Assembly: GCA_013399875.1 (NCBI GenBank)
Contig: VXAZ01000446.1
Span: forward strand, 654,706 to 718,705
Source of the DNA: Gymnorhina tibicen
Taxonomy: Eukaryota; Chordata; Aves; Passeriformes; Artamidae
Direction of reading: 5' to 3'
Length of the DNA: 64,000 nucleotides
The position numbers and the translations under genes are program-made. A model generated the notes under the pieces. It was not told the DNA's origin. It worked only from the letters and a program-made list of their open reading frames with translations, and searched no databases. Position 1 is the first letter of the stretch, and each line of letters starts with the position of its first letter. Shown here piece by piece: positions 1-11,759 of this stretch.

Positions 1-1644
1 CAAACATCTTAATTTCAGATTTAGCAAGTGGCAAGCTGTGTGTCAGGTACCACCCAGACAAAACCTGTCTTAATTTAGAGTTGACAAAACATTTCTAACC
101 TCAGGAAAAACAAAATCTCCTCAGTTACTGCCAATTTGCATCTTCAAGACCAATGACAAGCATCTGAAAGGGTGCACAGGCCCTCTTGCTGGGGCCTCAG
201 AAGATGCTGTGTTTTTAAGGGCATTGATGGGGGAAAAGCTAGGCAGCCTGCATGTCTCTTCCCACAGGAGTTTTACTGACATGCCATAAAATAATGACTG
301 TGACTACTCCATCTTCCCCAGCTGCTTCTGGGCTGCCAGAGAGCAAGGAACTGCTCCCAGCCTCGGGAGAGATGGCTTGCGTGTACCCAGTGGTTATGTT
401 TTCGCATCTACTCTGCAGTCCTGCGGCCCTTACTGTGCACCCAGAACAGCATTTTTGGGACTTGTTTATCACCTCTCCCCTCCTCCCTGCCAGCCAGCAC
501 AGTGCAGTGGCTCAGGGACACTTCAGGTTTGCCAGGCAGCCCAATGTGACACACAGTGTCTGAGTGCCACAGGGCCGTGAGCTCAGCCTCCTTGTGCCCA
601 CCTCGGTGCCACCCCAAGCTCCAGGTTTGAATTGGGATGAATCCACCACAGGAAAGGAGGGGAGGGAAGGAAGAGACCTATGTCTCAAACTTGAGACCCC
701 TTGGAAAAGTGCAGAGGAAGAAAAAGCACGGGGCTGGGAAGTGCCAGAAGCCACATGCCTAGTGCAGGGCAGGTGAGCGGAGCACAAGGATTTTTGGATG
801 GGAATGAAGCTTGGGACTGATGGATTTTGCTGTGGAGGACGGAAAAAAATCCCCACCCGTTCACACACTATACACATGCTATAAAGCTACACAAACTGCT
901 GGCCAAGGCAGGATATTCTTGAAAGGGATTCATCACCCAAACTCACACGTCTTGTCCCCCTCGCTCTTTGCCCTGAGACAGAGCTGTCAGCAGCTGGTGA
1001 ACAAACACACTGCTCTTCTCCTTAACAGTGAAAACCAGCAGCCCTTACACTCTGCACCACCTTGGAAAATTCCCTCCAAAGCAGACACAAACCTTCAGAG
1101 GGTAGCAAATGAGTTGGACCCTGCTAAAGCTGGACAGCGGCCTGGGGCCAGGGCAGCAGCACCCCAAGGTCCCAGCCTTACACCCAGCCAGGGCTTCTCT
1201 TCCAGCTCCCTCTTCCCCTCCAGCACGTCTCTGTGTGCCAGGGCAGACACAGACCAAAGCATGGACTCCTCTTTCTGCCCAAGCCCTCCTGAAACTTTTA
1301 ATCCTTTCCACTGCCACAGTTTTCAGTGTATCCAAGTAATTTATGGCTACTTATAACTACCCATAGCTTGTAATTATATAGCTTATGACTCTAAGGGCAG
1401 GTAGCACACATGCCTTCAGGCACTTCTAGCAATGAGGGGACAGGATTTCAAGGCTATCTCCAGTTTCCTTAAGCAATATTATTGCATTCCAGTGTGGAAA
1501 TTTTGAGTCTTAGTGAATAAACACGTGGAGAAATGCCTTTGGGTACAAAAGGAATGAGTTACACACCTGCACAGATTTCTGAAAGACAGACATCACCACG
1601 CCAGGCTTTTAAAGGCTATGGTCTTCGGTTCAAGATCAAATTCC
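1..1644. other. Intergenic sequence, no gene recognised
   Basis: Unique-looking sequence of moderate GC content downstream of IKZF2. The longest open frame (811-1356, plus strand) begins at a TTG, has serine- and proline-rich low-complexity composition, and is within the length expected by chance in 64 kb. No RNA gene, transposon or splice-supported exon was seen. Confidence 0.6.
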
Positions 1645-3075
1645 TCAAGTAAGGCAAAAAGCCCTCATCCTCTCCTTCAAAATGGTGGACTGCTTGTTCA
1701 AAGTTTCAATATAAGCCTTCAGATAAAGGTGGTGCCCTGGAAATTCCAAGGACAGAGGAAAAGCTGCAGCAGACAAAGTATGTGAACTGAGCTTATCCAA
1801 ACTGTGGCATCTTTACCTGCAAAGAATGACCTGAACCCTCCTGCAAAGTTCATACCATTAGTTACATGTATGACTAGCTTCACACATACAGCATTGCTCA
1901 AAATCCAATTATTTTACATATTAGAAGAAAAAAAACCCCTTGCGTACAACTCAAATTATGCATGAAAACTCATAGTAAAACTCATTTCTTAGCAGGTTTA
2001 AACAGCATGATGGGGAAGAAAAGGCAAAATTTAGACATTTTCCTTAATCTGTGGCTAGAGGTAAATATTGTTAGCCAACTTCCAACCATTTGCTTCCAAG
2101 TTCTGTAAAAGGACTAGGAAAGTGCCCAAATGCCTTAAGTTTGCATTTTTCCAGTGAGAACATCATATTTTTCAATCTTATTTTATACACCACCTTACCT
2201 GTTTGGTCATGCAAATAGGTACGTGTCCTTTACCTCTCTGGGAAGGTGTTCCTCCCAGAAGAGGAAAAGCTCCATAAAGCTCAAGCTGCAGTGGCATGTG
2301 AGCATGTGAAACAAAACACTATGACTGCACAGCCCACACATCATCCCCATCACAAACATTGCAAAAATATTCCTTTACAGTGTCACAAAACCTCCAGAAT
2401 TCTGGTTCTGGGTTTATTTCAGACCAGAATCCTGTAGTCTAATGTTCCATGATTTTCTAGCATGATTTTCTAGCTAATTTCCCCAGCTCAGGTATTCCCT
2501 TGCCAAGGTTTGGTGAAGGCTTACCTGGCCTCTCACTGTCCTTTTCAGAGAGAAGGGAAGAAAAGGATTTGTCTGCATCTTGTCATAGTCAGGAGCAGGA
2601 GACAATATTTCTTCAGTAACTTCCAATGGCAAATCTTTTTCCTCAAAAGTGCCTTCCGGAATATTGTCTCTGAATATTGCTGCTGTCTGCTGGCATACTG
2701 TGAAACTTGGAGGTCCAACCTCTTTCCATTCCGTGCGCTGTCTGTGCTCAGTACCCAGCATTCCCTCTTGGAGAAGCACAGGAAGGCAGAGGAGAGAGTT
2801 GCCTTTCCAAGGCACTGCATATCCTACAAAGAAAGCACAGTTAAATGCTGATAGAAACAAAAGCTGCTCTCGAAAGGACGTTCTGTCCTCAATTCCGTCA
2901 GAAAGGACTGAGTGAGCAGGGTTTGACAGAGCAAGAAGAGAATCAGGATCATCCAAGTTAGACAACTCTTGGCAGCTACTTTCTTCCTACTTCTGATGGC
3001 TCTCAGCTATTGTCATACCTGGAACCAAGTCAAAAGCATGCTTATCCTGCTGTGTGAAGCTGTTTCTCTCAGCCT
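1645..3075 (-). other. Possible unannotated four-exon transcript (coding status unknown)
   Basis: On the minus strand four putative exons can be chained: 3075-3019 (57 bp), 2823-2525 (299 bp), 2285-2234 (52 bp) and 1736-1645 (ending in TGA). The 299-bp exon has a good acceptor (pyrimidine tract, then TTTGTAG) and a strong donor (CAG|GTAAGC). The 57-bp exon ends CAG|GTATGA, the 52-bp exon ends GAG|GTAAAG, and the last acceptor follows a long pyrimidine-rich run ending TTTCCAG. Junction phases 1, 0 and 1 agree, giving about 165 open codons that are still open at the 5' end. Part of the largest exon is acidic (EGTFEEKDLPLEVTEE), and the last exon would encode a lysine-rich helix-like tail ending in CLT. 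I recognise no protein family. No start codon, promoter or poly(A) signal was located. A non-coding RNA or a chance arrangement remains possible. Confidence 0.22.
2448..2473. repeat. 13-bp direct repeat, two copies
   Basis: CATGATTTTCTAG occurs twice in immediate succession. It is a small local duplication with no evident function, lying between the putative exons of the 1645-3075 transcript. Confidence 0.85.
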
Positions 3076-6000
3076 CTATAATAAATCAGGGGCATTAGCA
3101 AACTCTTAGGCAGATTGCAAAAAAACACCATCCCATATTTAAAATGCACCAACTTCCAGCTGAGATCAATTGCGCTTCCTTTTAATTTTGACTGCTTAAT
3201 TTTAAGGCAGATAAGCACTCTCCTCTTCCAAGACTGCTCATGCCAAGCACTGAATTCCCTGCTCACCTCCTGGCCTCAGCGGGATGGAGAAAGCTCCCTG
3301 AGCACCAGGCCCTCAATAGCTCTGGAATGTCACCTGAGCCTCTGCTTCACGGGGAACTGCTCTCACCTGGGATTCTCTCTGCGCAGCAGAGAGTTCACAG
3401 CAATGCCACAATGCTCCTCATCCCAACATCAGAGGGAAATTTAAACAGGAGCAGTGTCTAAAAGAAACAGGCTGCAAATCTTCCTCTCCATTGACAGTGT
3501 TTCCATGAAGTGCTGTGCTTCATTTTTATGTATATTTGAAACATTATTTCAAATCAATTTTCAGCCAAAACAGCTGTTTATACATGCTCATACCTCCCTA
3601 CAAGTCATGCACTCTGGAGGTAAAATAGTTCATCAGGTCGTCCAGTCAAGTTTGGAAAGTTTGAGCAAACCCTTTGAGGGAGGTAGGAGAGTTCTGCATA
3701 AATTGAAAAAAGACAGAGAAACAAACAAAAACCCCCTGAAGTTTGTAATTTCTGCAATGGAGGAAGATATGGTGATCTAATGAACAGCTATGAACAGTCA
3801 AGAAAACACTGAGCAGTTCTGAAAAATGCTGAGGGATAAACCTTGGAGTGCTGCTGCAAGAGGGTGGTGAACACTCCCCCTCGGAATGGTGGGAACCATC
3901 CTGGCTATTGCTCAGACCTGAGTATTTTAAGTGAGTAGAGAAATACACTGCTCAAAATAAAATTAGACAAAATATCTGAGGAGAGTCTTGACCTTTTTAT
4001 GTCCGTTTTTCTGTGAAATTTTCAAACTTTATTGGAGGCCACTTCCTGCGTTCACAGAAAGCTACTTTTCTTCGTTAATACCCCAATAAGTCTGCAGAAC
4101 GATGTCAGAGCCAGAGCTGCTGAAGAACTGCTTTTAACCATTTCCTTTCCGATAAATGTCATCACCAGCTCAAACAAAGTTATCAGAAATCAGCTGAAAT
4201 CTTTTGCCATCTCCTGAAGGGCTTTTTCCCCCCATGAGGAGCAGCACAATGAACAGTCACGTAACCAACTGCTGACAGTAGGAGATGAGGTCTTTGAATA
4301 GATTGGCTATGTCATTCCAAGTCCTAGATCCATAGCACTAACTTTAATTGCCAGATAATTTCCACCTGCTCCTCTAAAATTTTGTATGAATATACAGGAG
4401 ATTTCCGCTATGAAGTAGCTTTCAACACCATATGGGAGACTAAGTTATTCCCATTTCAAAGATGAGTTTGTGAGACCAAGAAAAACAGCTTGTTGACACT
4501 TGAAAATTGACTAGAAGAACTTTTCTGGATGCTCTTAAGCTAGAATAAGAAAATGTATTAAGTCAAGTTAAAATAATCAGCTCCTATTCCAGAATGAGTG
4601 CTACTACATTTTATTCAGTGCATCAGTTCTTATGGATCTGTTTTATATCTGTGTGAGTCCAAAGGCTCTCAGAGGCCGTGGCTACACTTTAATTGACTTT
4701 ACAAGGTCAGGCTCTTGAAAAGAGGCTGAAGGGCTGCAAGCCTTGAGAATTACCGGAGCTCCAAAAAGGCTGATCCCCATAGCAGAAACCTGTGGAGTGG
4801 ATGGAGTATTCCCTGGGCTGTGAACAGGTAGGAAGAGCTGCACATCTCAAGACAAGTTCATTTTGAGCATCACACCAAGGGGCCATGGGCCCAGCTCAAC
4901 CAAAGGACCGGGAAACCGTCACTGAATGATGAGGATGGAGGTGTCTTGTCTCACCTCCCCATAACTCTACATTCACTCCTCACTGCAGCACTTTGATCTT
5001 TCAAATCAAGAACTTGAGCACTGAAGAATTTCTTGTTTTAAAAAAGAAAAAAAGGAGAAGGAAAACACAAATCCAAAAGCTTTCATTCAGTATCTCATTG
5101 GTTAAAGTATTTTTACCAAATATTGGACCTAATTTCAGCCTCTGTCTGAAGATGAGGTGCACCTTTTCTGCAGAGTGAAATTGTCACTTGAGACTATCTC
5201 ATCCAGGAGAAAAGGCTACTTTTCCTGTGGAGCCACCATCCCTCGGTGAGACTCAGCTATCTAAGGTGGTGACTTGATCATAAGCACTCATCATCCAGAC
5301 AAACGATGTCAGTGTTTGCAGAAGGCTGAGAAGCCCAGAGCTCTCAGAAAAAATGAGTGAGACTCTGGTGTCCAAATCCCTTAGACACTCTTGTACATCC
5401 CAGCCACAACTTCTCAGAGGAACACCGTGTGGATGCTGGAATGGGAACACCCTACGGATGCCGTAAGTGCTGCCTATGAACACTCTCCCTTTTAACCACC
5501 TCCTTCACTAAAAGCTTTGAGGACACTCCTCTTCAGACCTCATTGGTGTGTGACCAGCCAGCAGAGCCTGTGTTGATGAGCTGTAGATCTTCTCTCTACA
5601 GGGGAAAAGTGTGATGGATTTTATCCCAAGAGACTTAAAGCCAGATGCTCCACAAGTGGCAGAATCCCCAGCCACATCCACCAAGACTTATTACATTTTC
5701 TTTAATTGGCTTTTTGTTTCACCAGCCTGACATTTACCCAGGCATGGTTTTCTGCACATGCCTGGACCAAAGCTTGGCCTCTTCAGCATAGTCAGGGCAG
5801 CTTCCCTGCCACATCCACGTCCTCTGTCCCCAGCCCAAAGTGCAGCACCCAAAACCTCAATGAAGACACCCCTTGGCTCTTCTCCTCCCAAGGGATGTTG
5901 GAGAAAAGCTCTCCCTTGGTTCCAAGTGATGCACAGCCCTCTCTCCACTAAGACACTACACTGGCATCCCTTGTCCCGGCCCTTTTGCAGTCATGTCCCC

Positions 6001-6949
6001 CTCGGGAAGTCTCCAGCCACAGCAGGGAGCACCACACTGTATTTTACCTCCAAAGTCAGACCCCAGCCTTGGCCATACACACCTGCCATCACTCCTGCCA
6101 CTAGAGACTTTGAATCTTGCTAAGCCCAAAAAGACAATGCTAATAAAACGCTAACATTAGAAATTAGTGACTCTGTTTGGAGTCTGACTCCTTCCTTGAT
6201 AACCACTTAAAATATTATCTCCCTTGCAGGGTCTGTTCTGCATTTCCCCCACCCAGCACAGCTGACAAGGCGATTTCATAGCTGTCAGAGCTGGGATCCA
6301 GTGCCTTGGATAAGGCACATCCCCTGGGCATTGTCTCTGCAGACACCTCTGACTGCAGCCATTCTCATGCTTACTGACAGATAGGGGCCAGCTCAACAGA
6401 CACCTCAGCTTTTTGGGGGGAAACTGATTCTGGGCACCTAAATCTTGTTTATCCCCAAGAATCAAACTTAAGCAGTGCTTCTCATCTTTCTCCCTAACTG
6501 AACCTTTCCCGTAAGTGCCTGGAATGCAAATGAGTTGGGGAAAACCATATTGCCCCTTGTGCTGTGTCAAATTTTTAGCCCTGGCCCATCTCTCCAGCTC
6601 AGAGAGAGAAGAGAGTTATCAGCACCCTGATCTCCCTCTGAGCTGTCAGTCTGGTGATATTTTCTTATAGTTTAGTGCTACAGCACTGCTGACGTATTTC
6701 ACATGACACAATCTGCAGCCAGATGCCTCAGTTTCCCACTTGCTGTCACACATAGATAATCCCCTGAGTGAAAAACAAAGGAGGCTAGGGGAGAAATTAG
6801 CCAGCAAAGGCTGAAGAAAACGGAGCAGGGGACGCCTGGGAGGAGCAGCCGACAGCAGAGGGGATCACGGCTTGGAAAAACAAAGCAAAAGCAGGTGGAG
6901 TGGGACTGCTGGAATGGCTCCATCACTACCCTTCGGAGAGCAGCAGCCC
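3076..6949. other. Intergenic sequence, no gene recognised
   Basis: AT-balanced unique sequence. Open frames at 3454-3780 (plus), 5758-6123 (plus) and 6157-6570 (minus) show no recognisable domain and no convincing flanking splice sites. Apart from the downstream edge of the candidate transcript at 3075, nothing else was identified. Confidence 0.55.
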
Positions 6950-7100
6950 ACCCAGTCCCCAGAGCCTTTCGAGCAGGCACCGCGGGCCTCGGCACGGGCT
7001 CGCACGGGCAGGAGAAGCAGCAGGGGCGCCGCAGGTTCAGCGCCGCCCGCGCTTGCCAAATCCAGCTGGGGAAATTCACGCAGCGAGTGCCTCGCACTTT
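6950..7100. promoter_or_regulatory. CpG-rich islet
   Basis: About 17 CpG dinucleotides occur within roughly 165 bp of sequence that is otherwise CpG-poor on both sides. Such islets in vertebrate genomes often mark promoters or unmethylated regulatory DNA. No TATA box, convincing first exon or known neighbour gene start accompanies it. The minus-strand open frame across it (6865-7059) starts at TTG and looks like a by-product of GC-rich composition. Confidence 0.4.
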
Positions 7101-8844
7101 GCCTGGCTCCAGGCAGTGCTATTAGTCTCCCTGCTAATGAGCATTAACCACCGGCACACAAACAAACACGCCAGGCGTTTCCATACGGCCGCCAGTCTGA
7201 TGGAGCAATAAACACGAGCTAAGCTGCTCTTTACATAAGCATACATTTGGGAGGGGACGCATTTCTTCTGTCACAAAGCATATTCCGTGAGAAATTACAG
7301 GTGTGTTTCTCGTGCTCAGAGAGAACAGTAATAATTTTAGTGCTCCTGAATAAGGCGAATCGTTCATCCGTGGGGGTGGGCGGCAAAAAAATTTTAAAAA
7401 TTGAAAATCCTGCCTGAGAAGTTTCTGCCTGAAAACAGAGACAGCTTCTTGACCTAAAAGCAGCCCCTGTCAGAAAGGTGTCAGAAGGAGGTAAAAGAAA
7501 CCTCTTTGTTTTTTGAAAGATTACTTTTTTTTTTCCCCGAGGATAAATCCCAGGGATCTTCAAACCAGCTGCGTGACAGATAGAACAGCATCAGCTGAGG
7601 GGTTCCCATCGTACAGCCAGCAAAGGATCATTTCCTTGCTACCTACACAAAAAGCAAGGCAGTTTCTGTCCCAGCGTGCTTGCAGGAGGGTTGGAACTTT
7701 ATTGGAGGCCTGAAACTGGAACACCTCAGGGTTGGATTTAAGTTTTACCTTTTCATCTCAACACAGCAAAGCATAGATGTAGCTGGAAAATACTGCATTG
7801 TCAGATCTTCATTGCCCCTTTTGCTTCTTCACAGGAATCTGGAAAGACAGGGAAAACACTAGGTAGCAAGCAAAAAGGAGGAATAAAGCCACAAAGGAAG
7901 CAAATCAACAGGCACTGATTAGGTTTTTGTTTGGATTTTTTTTTTTCCTTCTGGGGTGAATGGGAAAAAAGAAAACCCATAAGTCAACGTTTTTAAAAAG
8001 TCTGGCCTTTTAAAAATGCTGCACATTTCTGTATCCGCAGAATAAAGCACCAGTTCAAGCCAACCACAAACCAGTCTGATACAATCTGCAAAATTATTTT
8101 TCTGATTATCTTGATGAGTGCTGAGTAATTAGCAAGACAGCACCCAAAAGTACCCGTTTGTGTTATCCCAACCCTTGTGCCTCCTGGCTCTAACACAAAC
8201 CTGGGGGCCAGGTGGGTGATTCACCCCTCGTGCCCTGCAGCAGTGACCTGTGCTGGGGTGTGATGGGAAGGCACAAAGAAGGGGACCAGAGCATTCTTCA
8301 GGGTGCTGGGGAGATGAACCACACACTGCCAGAATTTACTGTCTCCACCTAAGCCAGGACAGGGTGAGATGGGTCTCAGCCCCCTTGCACACTAAATCTC
8401 CCCTGAATATGATCTGCAGGAAGACTTGAATAAATACTACCCTGATTTAAGCGCTTTTTTTACCATCACAGTTAAACTTGTTGTCTCTGTGTGGTGTTCT
8501 TAGACTGCTTGGGCTCCTACAGTCCATTTCAGGTCTGTGTTTCTGTGCTTTTAACTTATCAATGGAACTTGTGTGGGGAGCGAAGGTGGTAGAGTCACTT
8601 TTTTCACCTTTTATTTTTTGGTCAATCAAGTTTTAGAGTGACCTTATTCATGTCAAAAACTCCCCTGAGCCAACGTGGGCTACTGGCTGGTGCCTGCATC
8701 TTTGTGCATGTAGCAGCACTTCCCAAATGCAATGGATGATGCGATGCCTGTCCTCTCCAGTCGCAGAGCAGGTTTTTCCTCTGGCTTCTCGCTGTCCTCA
8801 GTGACTTCCATGACCCGTTCCCATGCCATCACCTCTCCTCACCT
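7101..8844. other. Intergenic sequence, no gene recognised
   Basis: Unique sequence. The first 200 bases contain a homeodomain-type near-palindrome (CTAATGAGCATTAA) and look like possible regulatory DNA, but this cannot be tested here. No coding exon or transposon was recognised. Confidence 0.5.
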
Positions 8845-8873
8845 CCCCCCCCCCCCCCCCCCCCCCCCCCCCC
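8845..8873. repeat. Poly-C homopolymer next to assembly gap
   Basis: An uninterrupted run of about 29 cytosines follows CTCACCT and precedes a GC-rich stretch that ends at the run of Ns. Homopolymer length is unreliable in short-read data. The run probably continues or recurs inside the gap, because the sequence resumes with a short C run at 8999. Confidence 0.9.
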
Positions 8874-8906
8874 GCCCCGCGACACGTCAGGCGACTCCCG
8901 CGCCGC

Positions 8907-8998
8907 NNNNNNNNNNNNNNNNNNNNNNNNNNNNNNNNNNNNNNNNNNNNNNNNNNNNNNNNNNNNNNNNNNNNNNNNNNNNNNNNNNNNNNNNNNNN
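8907..8998. other. Assembly gap (92 N)
   Basis: Run of undetermined bases between CGCCGC and a C run. True length and content are unknown. The open frames that run through it are artefacts of translating N. Confidence 0.99.
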
Positions 8999-9500
8999 CC
9001 CCCCCATGCGATTGCGTGCATGGCTGAATTAGAAAACCCCACCCAGTCTGCCTGAGCGCTCCCAGCTGTTAATCGCCCACGGCTGTTCAGAGAGCTTTGG
9101 GAAATTTGACTGCTTTCCTCCTCTCCTCAATTCTCTTTTTTTGTCTTCGTGTGCCTACACTAGAGATAAAACCAAGAAACACCGATGCCCCCTCTGCTGC
9201 TCTGCATTTCAGCGGGGCTGCAAGACCCCACCAGCAATCCCAGCATCTGCGGGCACGGGGAAAACCATCCTGCTCCTGCCCCGGTCAGTGTCCTGATCGG
9301 AGGAGCGCATCCAGTGACTCAGTCGGCGGCAGAGCCGTGCCCGGGGCCAGTCTGGGGCGGGGTATCCCAAGAGATGCTCTCTCACTCTCATCCTCTGAGA
9401 CTCGGCATCCGGATGCTACAGGATGAGCGACAGCTGAGGCACAGAGGGACACGGGGAACATCTGGCACCCTCCCCTTCTTCACCGGCTTTACCTGCGAGT
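8999..9500. promoter_or_regulatory. GC- and CpG-rich segment flanking the gap
   Basis: CpG density is raised at about 9240-9420 and again at 8874-8906 on the other side of the gap, so the gap probably sits inside one CpG-rich block. It may be an unmethylated regulatory region or part of a promoter. No exon was recognised. Open frames at 9097-9502 are compositional. Confidence 0.35.
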
Positions 9501-9678
9501 AAAAGCAGAGGGTAATGATTAATAGACACAAATAACAAGCCTTCCTGGTGGAGGTACAGAGCAGATTATACTGAGTGACAGGAACAGTAATTTATTTCTT
9601 TCTATTTGAGGTAATTTAACCAACTTTTGCTCCTTTAGAAGGTGCATCTTGATACTGCAAACCTGCTCAACCTTTACA

Positions 9679-9741
9679 GAAGCTTTAAAATTGGCAAAGG
9701 AAGCTTTAAAAATGGCAACAGAAGCTTCAAAATCTTTACAG
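9679..9741. repeat. 21-bp tandem repeat, three copies
   Basis: Three adjacent units (9679-9699, 9700-9720, 9721-9741) each begin GAAGCTT. Units 1 and 2 are nearly identical and unit 3 has diverged. The period is a multiple of three, so all frames stay open and a repetitive seven-residue pattern appears on the minus strand. This is most likely a minisatellite seed rather than coding sequence. Confidence 0.8.
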
Positions 9742-11759
9742 TTTTTCACAAGAGCTTAAAAAGAGTCTTCGTTGTAGTCCTACTTGTCACTAGCAATCGG
9801 GTACCTGTTTGGTGTCAAAATAGGACAGCACGACCCATCCCAGGTCTCAGGACACGAGTGTCTGAGTTACACACGAGGCACGATACAGAGACAGTGATCC
9901 TGCACACGTGGCACCATCTCCTTCCAGGTCAGATCTGAGGTGCACTGAGAGCCAGAGGAGAAGAGGATGCTTTACTGGGATGGGACAATTTCAGCCTCAG
10001 ATGCCTTTCTAGAACTATGAAAACAAAGGTTCCCATTCTCTTGATGAACTAAAGAAAAATGTAGCATTATTTCTAGAGTTTAACCAAATTCCAGAATATT
10101 TCAGCCAAAGCCCTTAGCACACCACCTGATGGGGAGGAGGAGGAGGGCCACGTCCTGTAACAGGAATCATCACACATGCTCCACTTCCTCTGCTCTTCTC
10201 TGCTCACCAGATCTTTATCACAAGAGATTGCTCGTGTTGTGCTGTTTCCTCTTCTTGTTACGATCTCCTGAATAACAGGGACTTCTCAGAATTTTAATGC
10301 TTAATAATGTATTTGACCTTTTCATTACTCCAGCTTTTGGTTGGTTTTCCTGTTAACTTCATGGTTTTTGGGTGGCACACATCACAAATTGGATAGAAAC
10401 GTGAACCAATACCAATTCATGTTAGAAAACATCTTAAAAGCCAGATTAACATACTCTGCAATTATGTTTCAAAGAACTCAGGAGTCATTACAATTTGAGT
10501 AATGATACCACCTTTTTCAAAACAGAAGTAGTGCCAGATGTGCCAGAGATGACTAAGATCTGAAAAAAAACAAGTCATACTTCTTCTTTATTGGTAAAAC
10601 TCACAAAATTGAATAAAACGGTATTATTTGGTGTTGCTGGAGACCGAGCTCTCTCTGCCAGTGCTGCAGAAGTTCAGGGCAAACGGCAGCAATACAAATG
10701 TTGGTGTGTGCTGGGATTCAAACGCCACTGCTTCTCAAATCACCCTCTTTGACATTTCCCAAGAAATCTGCACTAACAGTTTCTTTGCTTTTATATCTCT
10801 GCTGCCTGTTTTTATTCTGTGATAGAATGCCCTTATCCAGGATAATCTGAATTTATCTGACAGCAGTATTTCATGCATTGGCGTACCAAAATGCTTTCTG
10901 AGAACCTTCTGAAAATAGATGTTAAACTGGAAGCAAACAAGATACATTTATTGATGCCATTTGTATTGATTCATACCGATTCAGGTTCTTATTTGGGAGT
11001 AAAGTGAATCAATTTCATTTGGAGTTCTACAGCTTTTTATATGATCTCATTCCACCTGTGGGGAAACCTCTGGCTTCCCTTCCTTCCGTTCTCCACAGAC
11101 ATTTAACACTTAGTCCCTTATTTCGAGGAGGATGGCAGAGACCAGCTGCCAGTTACCTGATCACTCACCAGATCAACCCAAGCTGCCACCTGAAGAACCC
11201 CTCCTGCACCACACTTTGCATTCTCTGGGCGCCTTGTAACTCTCATGTATTTCTGGAACGTCTCTGCAAGCATAAGGCCTCCTGAGAAGAGAGGAAGGTG
11301 CTTTGGTACAAAGGTATTCGGCTTGAGGTCAAATGTCAACCAAGCCCAGCAAAGCTCTGGGCTCTAAATGGCACCTGAGATGAACCACACGACACAGTCG
11401 GAATCCTTCTGTGGACTCTCATGGCTGTGTTTCCTCAAACTGCACCAAAAATTGCCATTTTAGCACATCCCACTTCTCTGTGTGCACATACAGACCCTCT
11501 ACATATACATCCATTAAAAAATAGGTGTGCATATACATTACATTAGGAAACAAAACAGTGAGGAAAGCTGCGAAAGAGAAATGCCCCTGTTCCACCGCAT
11601 CCTGAAATGAAGGGATTGGAATTCATTGCTGTTGCACTATTAGACAGGTACAGAGCACGAGCTGGGTGCCTTTATCTCGTCATCGCTGGTTCACATCTAC
11701 AAGGGCCTATTCTTCCCCCACGGTGTTTCCTCTGGGGCGGCAAAAATCTGTTTCAAAAT
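9742..11759. other. Intergenic sequence, no gene recognised
   Basis: AT-rich unique sequence. No transposon, RNA gene or exon with supporting splice sites was recognised. Confidence 0.55.

Noticed and set aside
811..1356. 181-codon plus-strand open frame
   Set aside because: Starts at TTG, is serine/proline-rich without a domain, and has no splice support. One frame of this length is expected by chance in 64 kb.
6865..7059. Minus-strand frame resembling a signal peptide (leucine-rich start)
   Set aside because: Its first codon is TTG, not ATG, and the apparent pattern follows from GC-rich CpG islet composition.
8732..9055. Frames with poly-proline or poly-glycine across the gap
   Set aside because: They translate the C homopolymer and undetermined bases.
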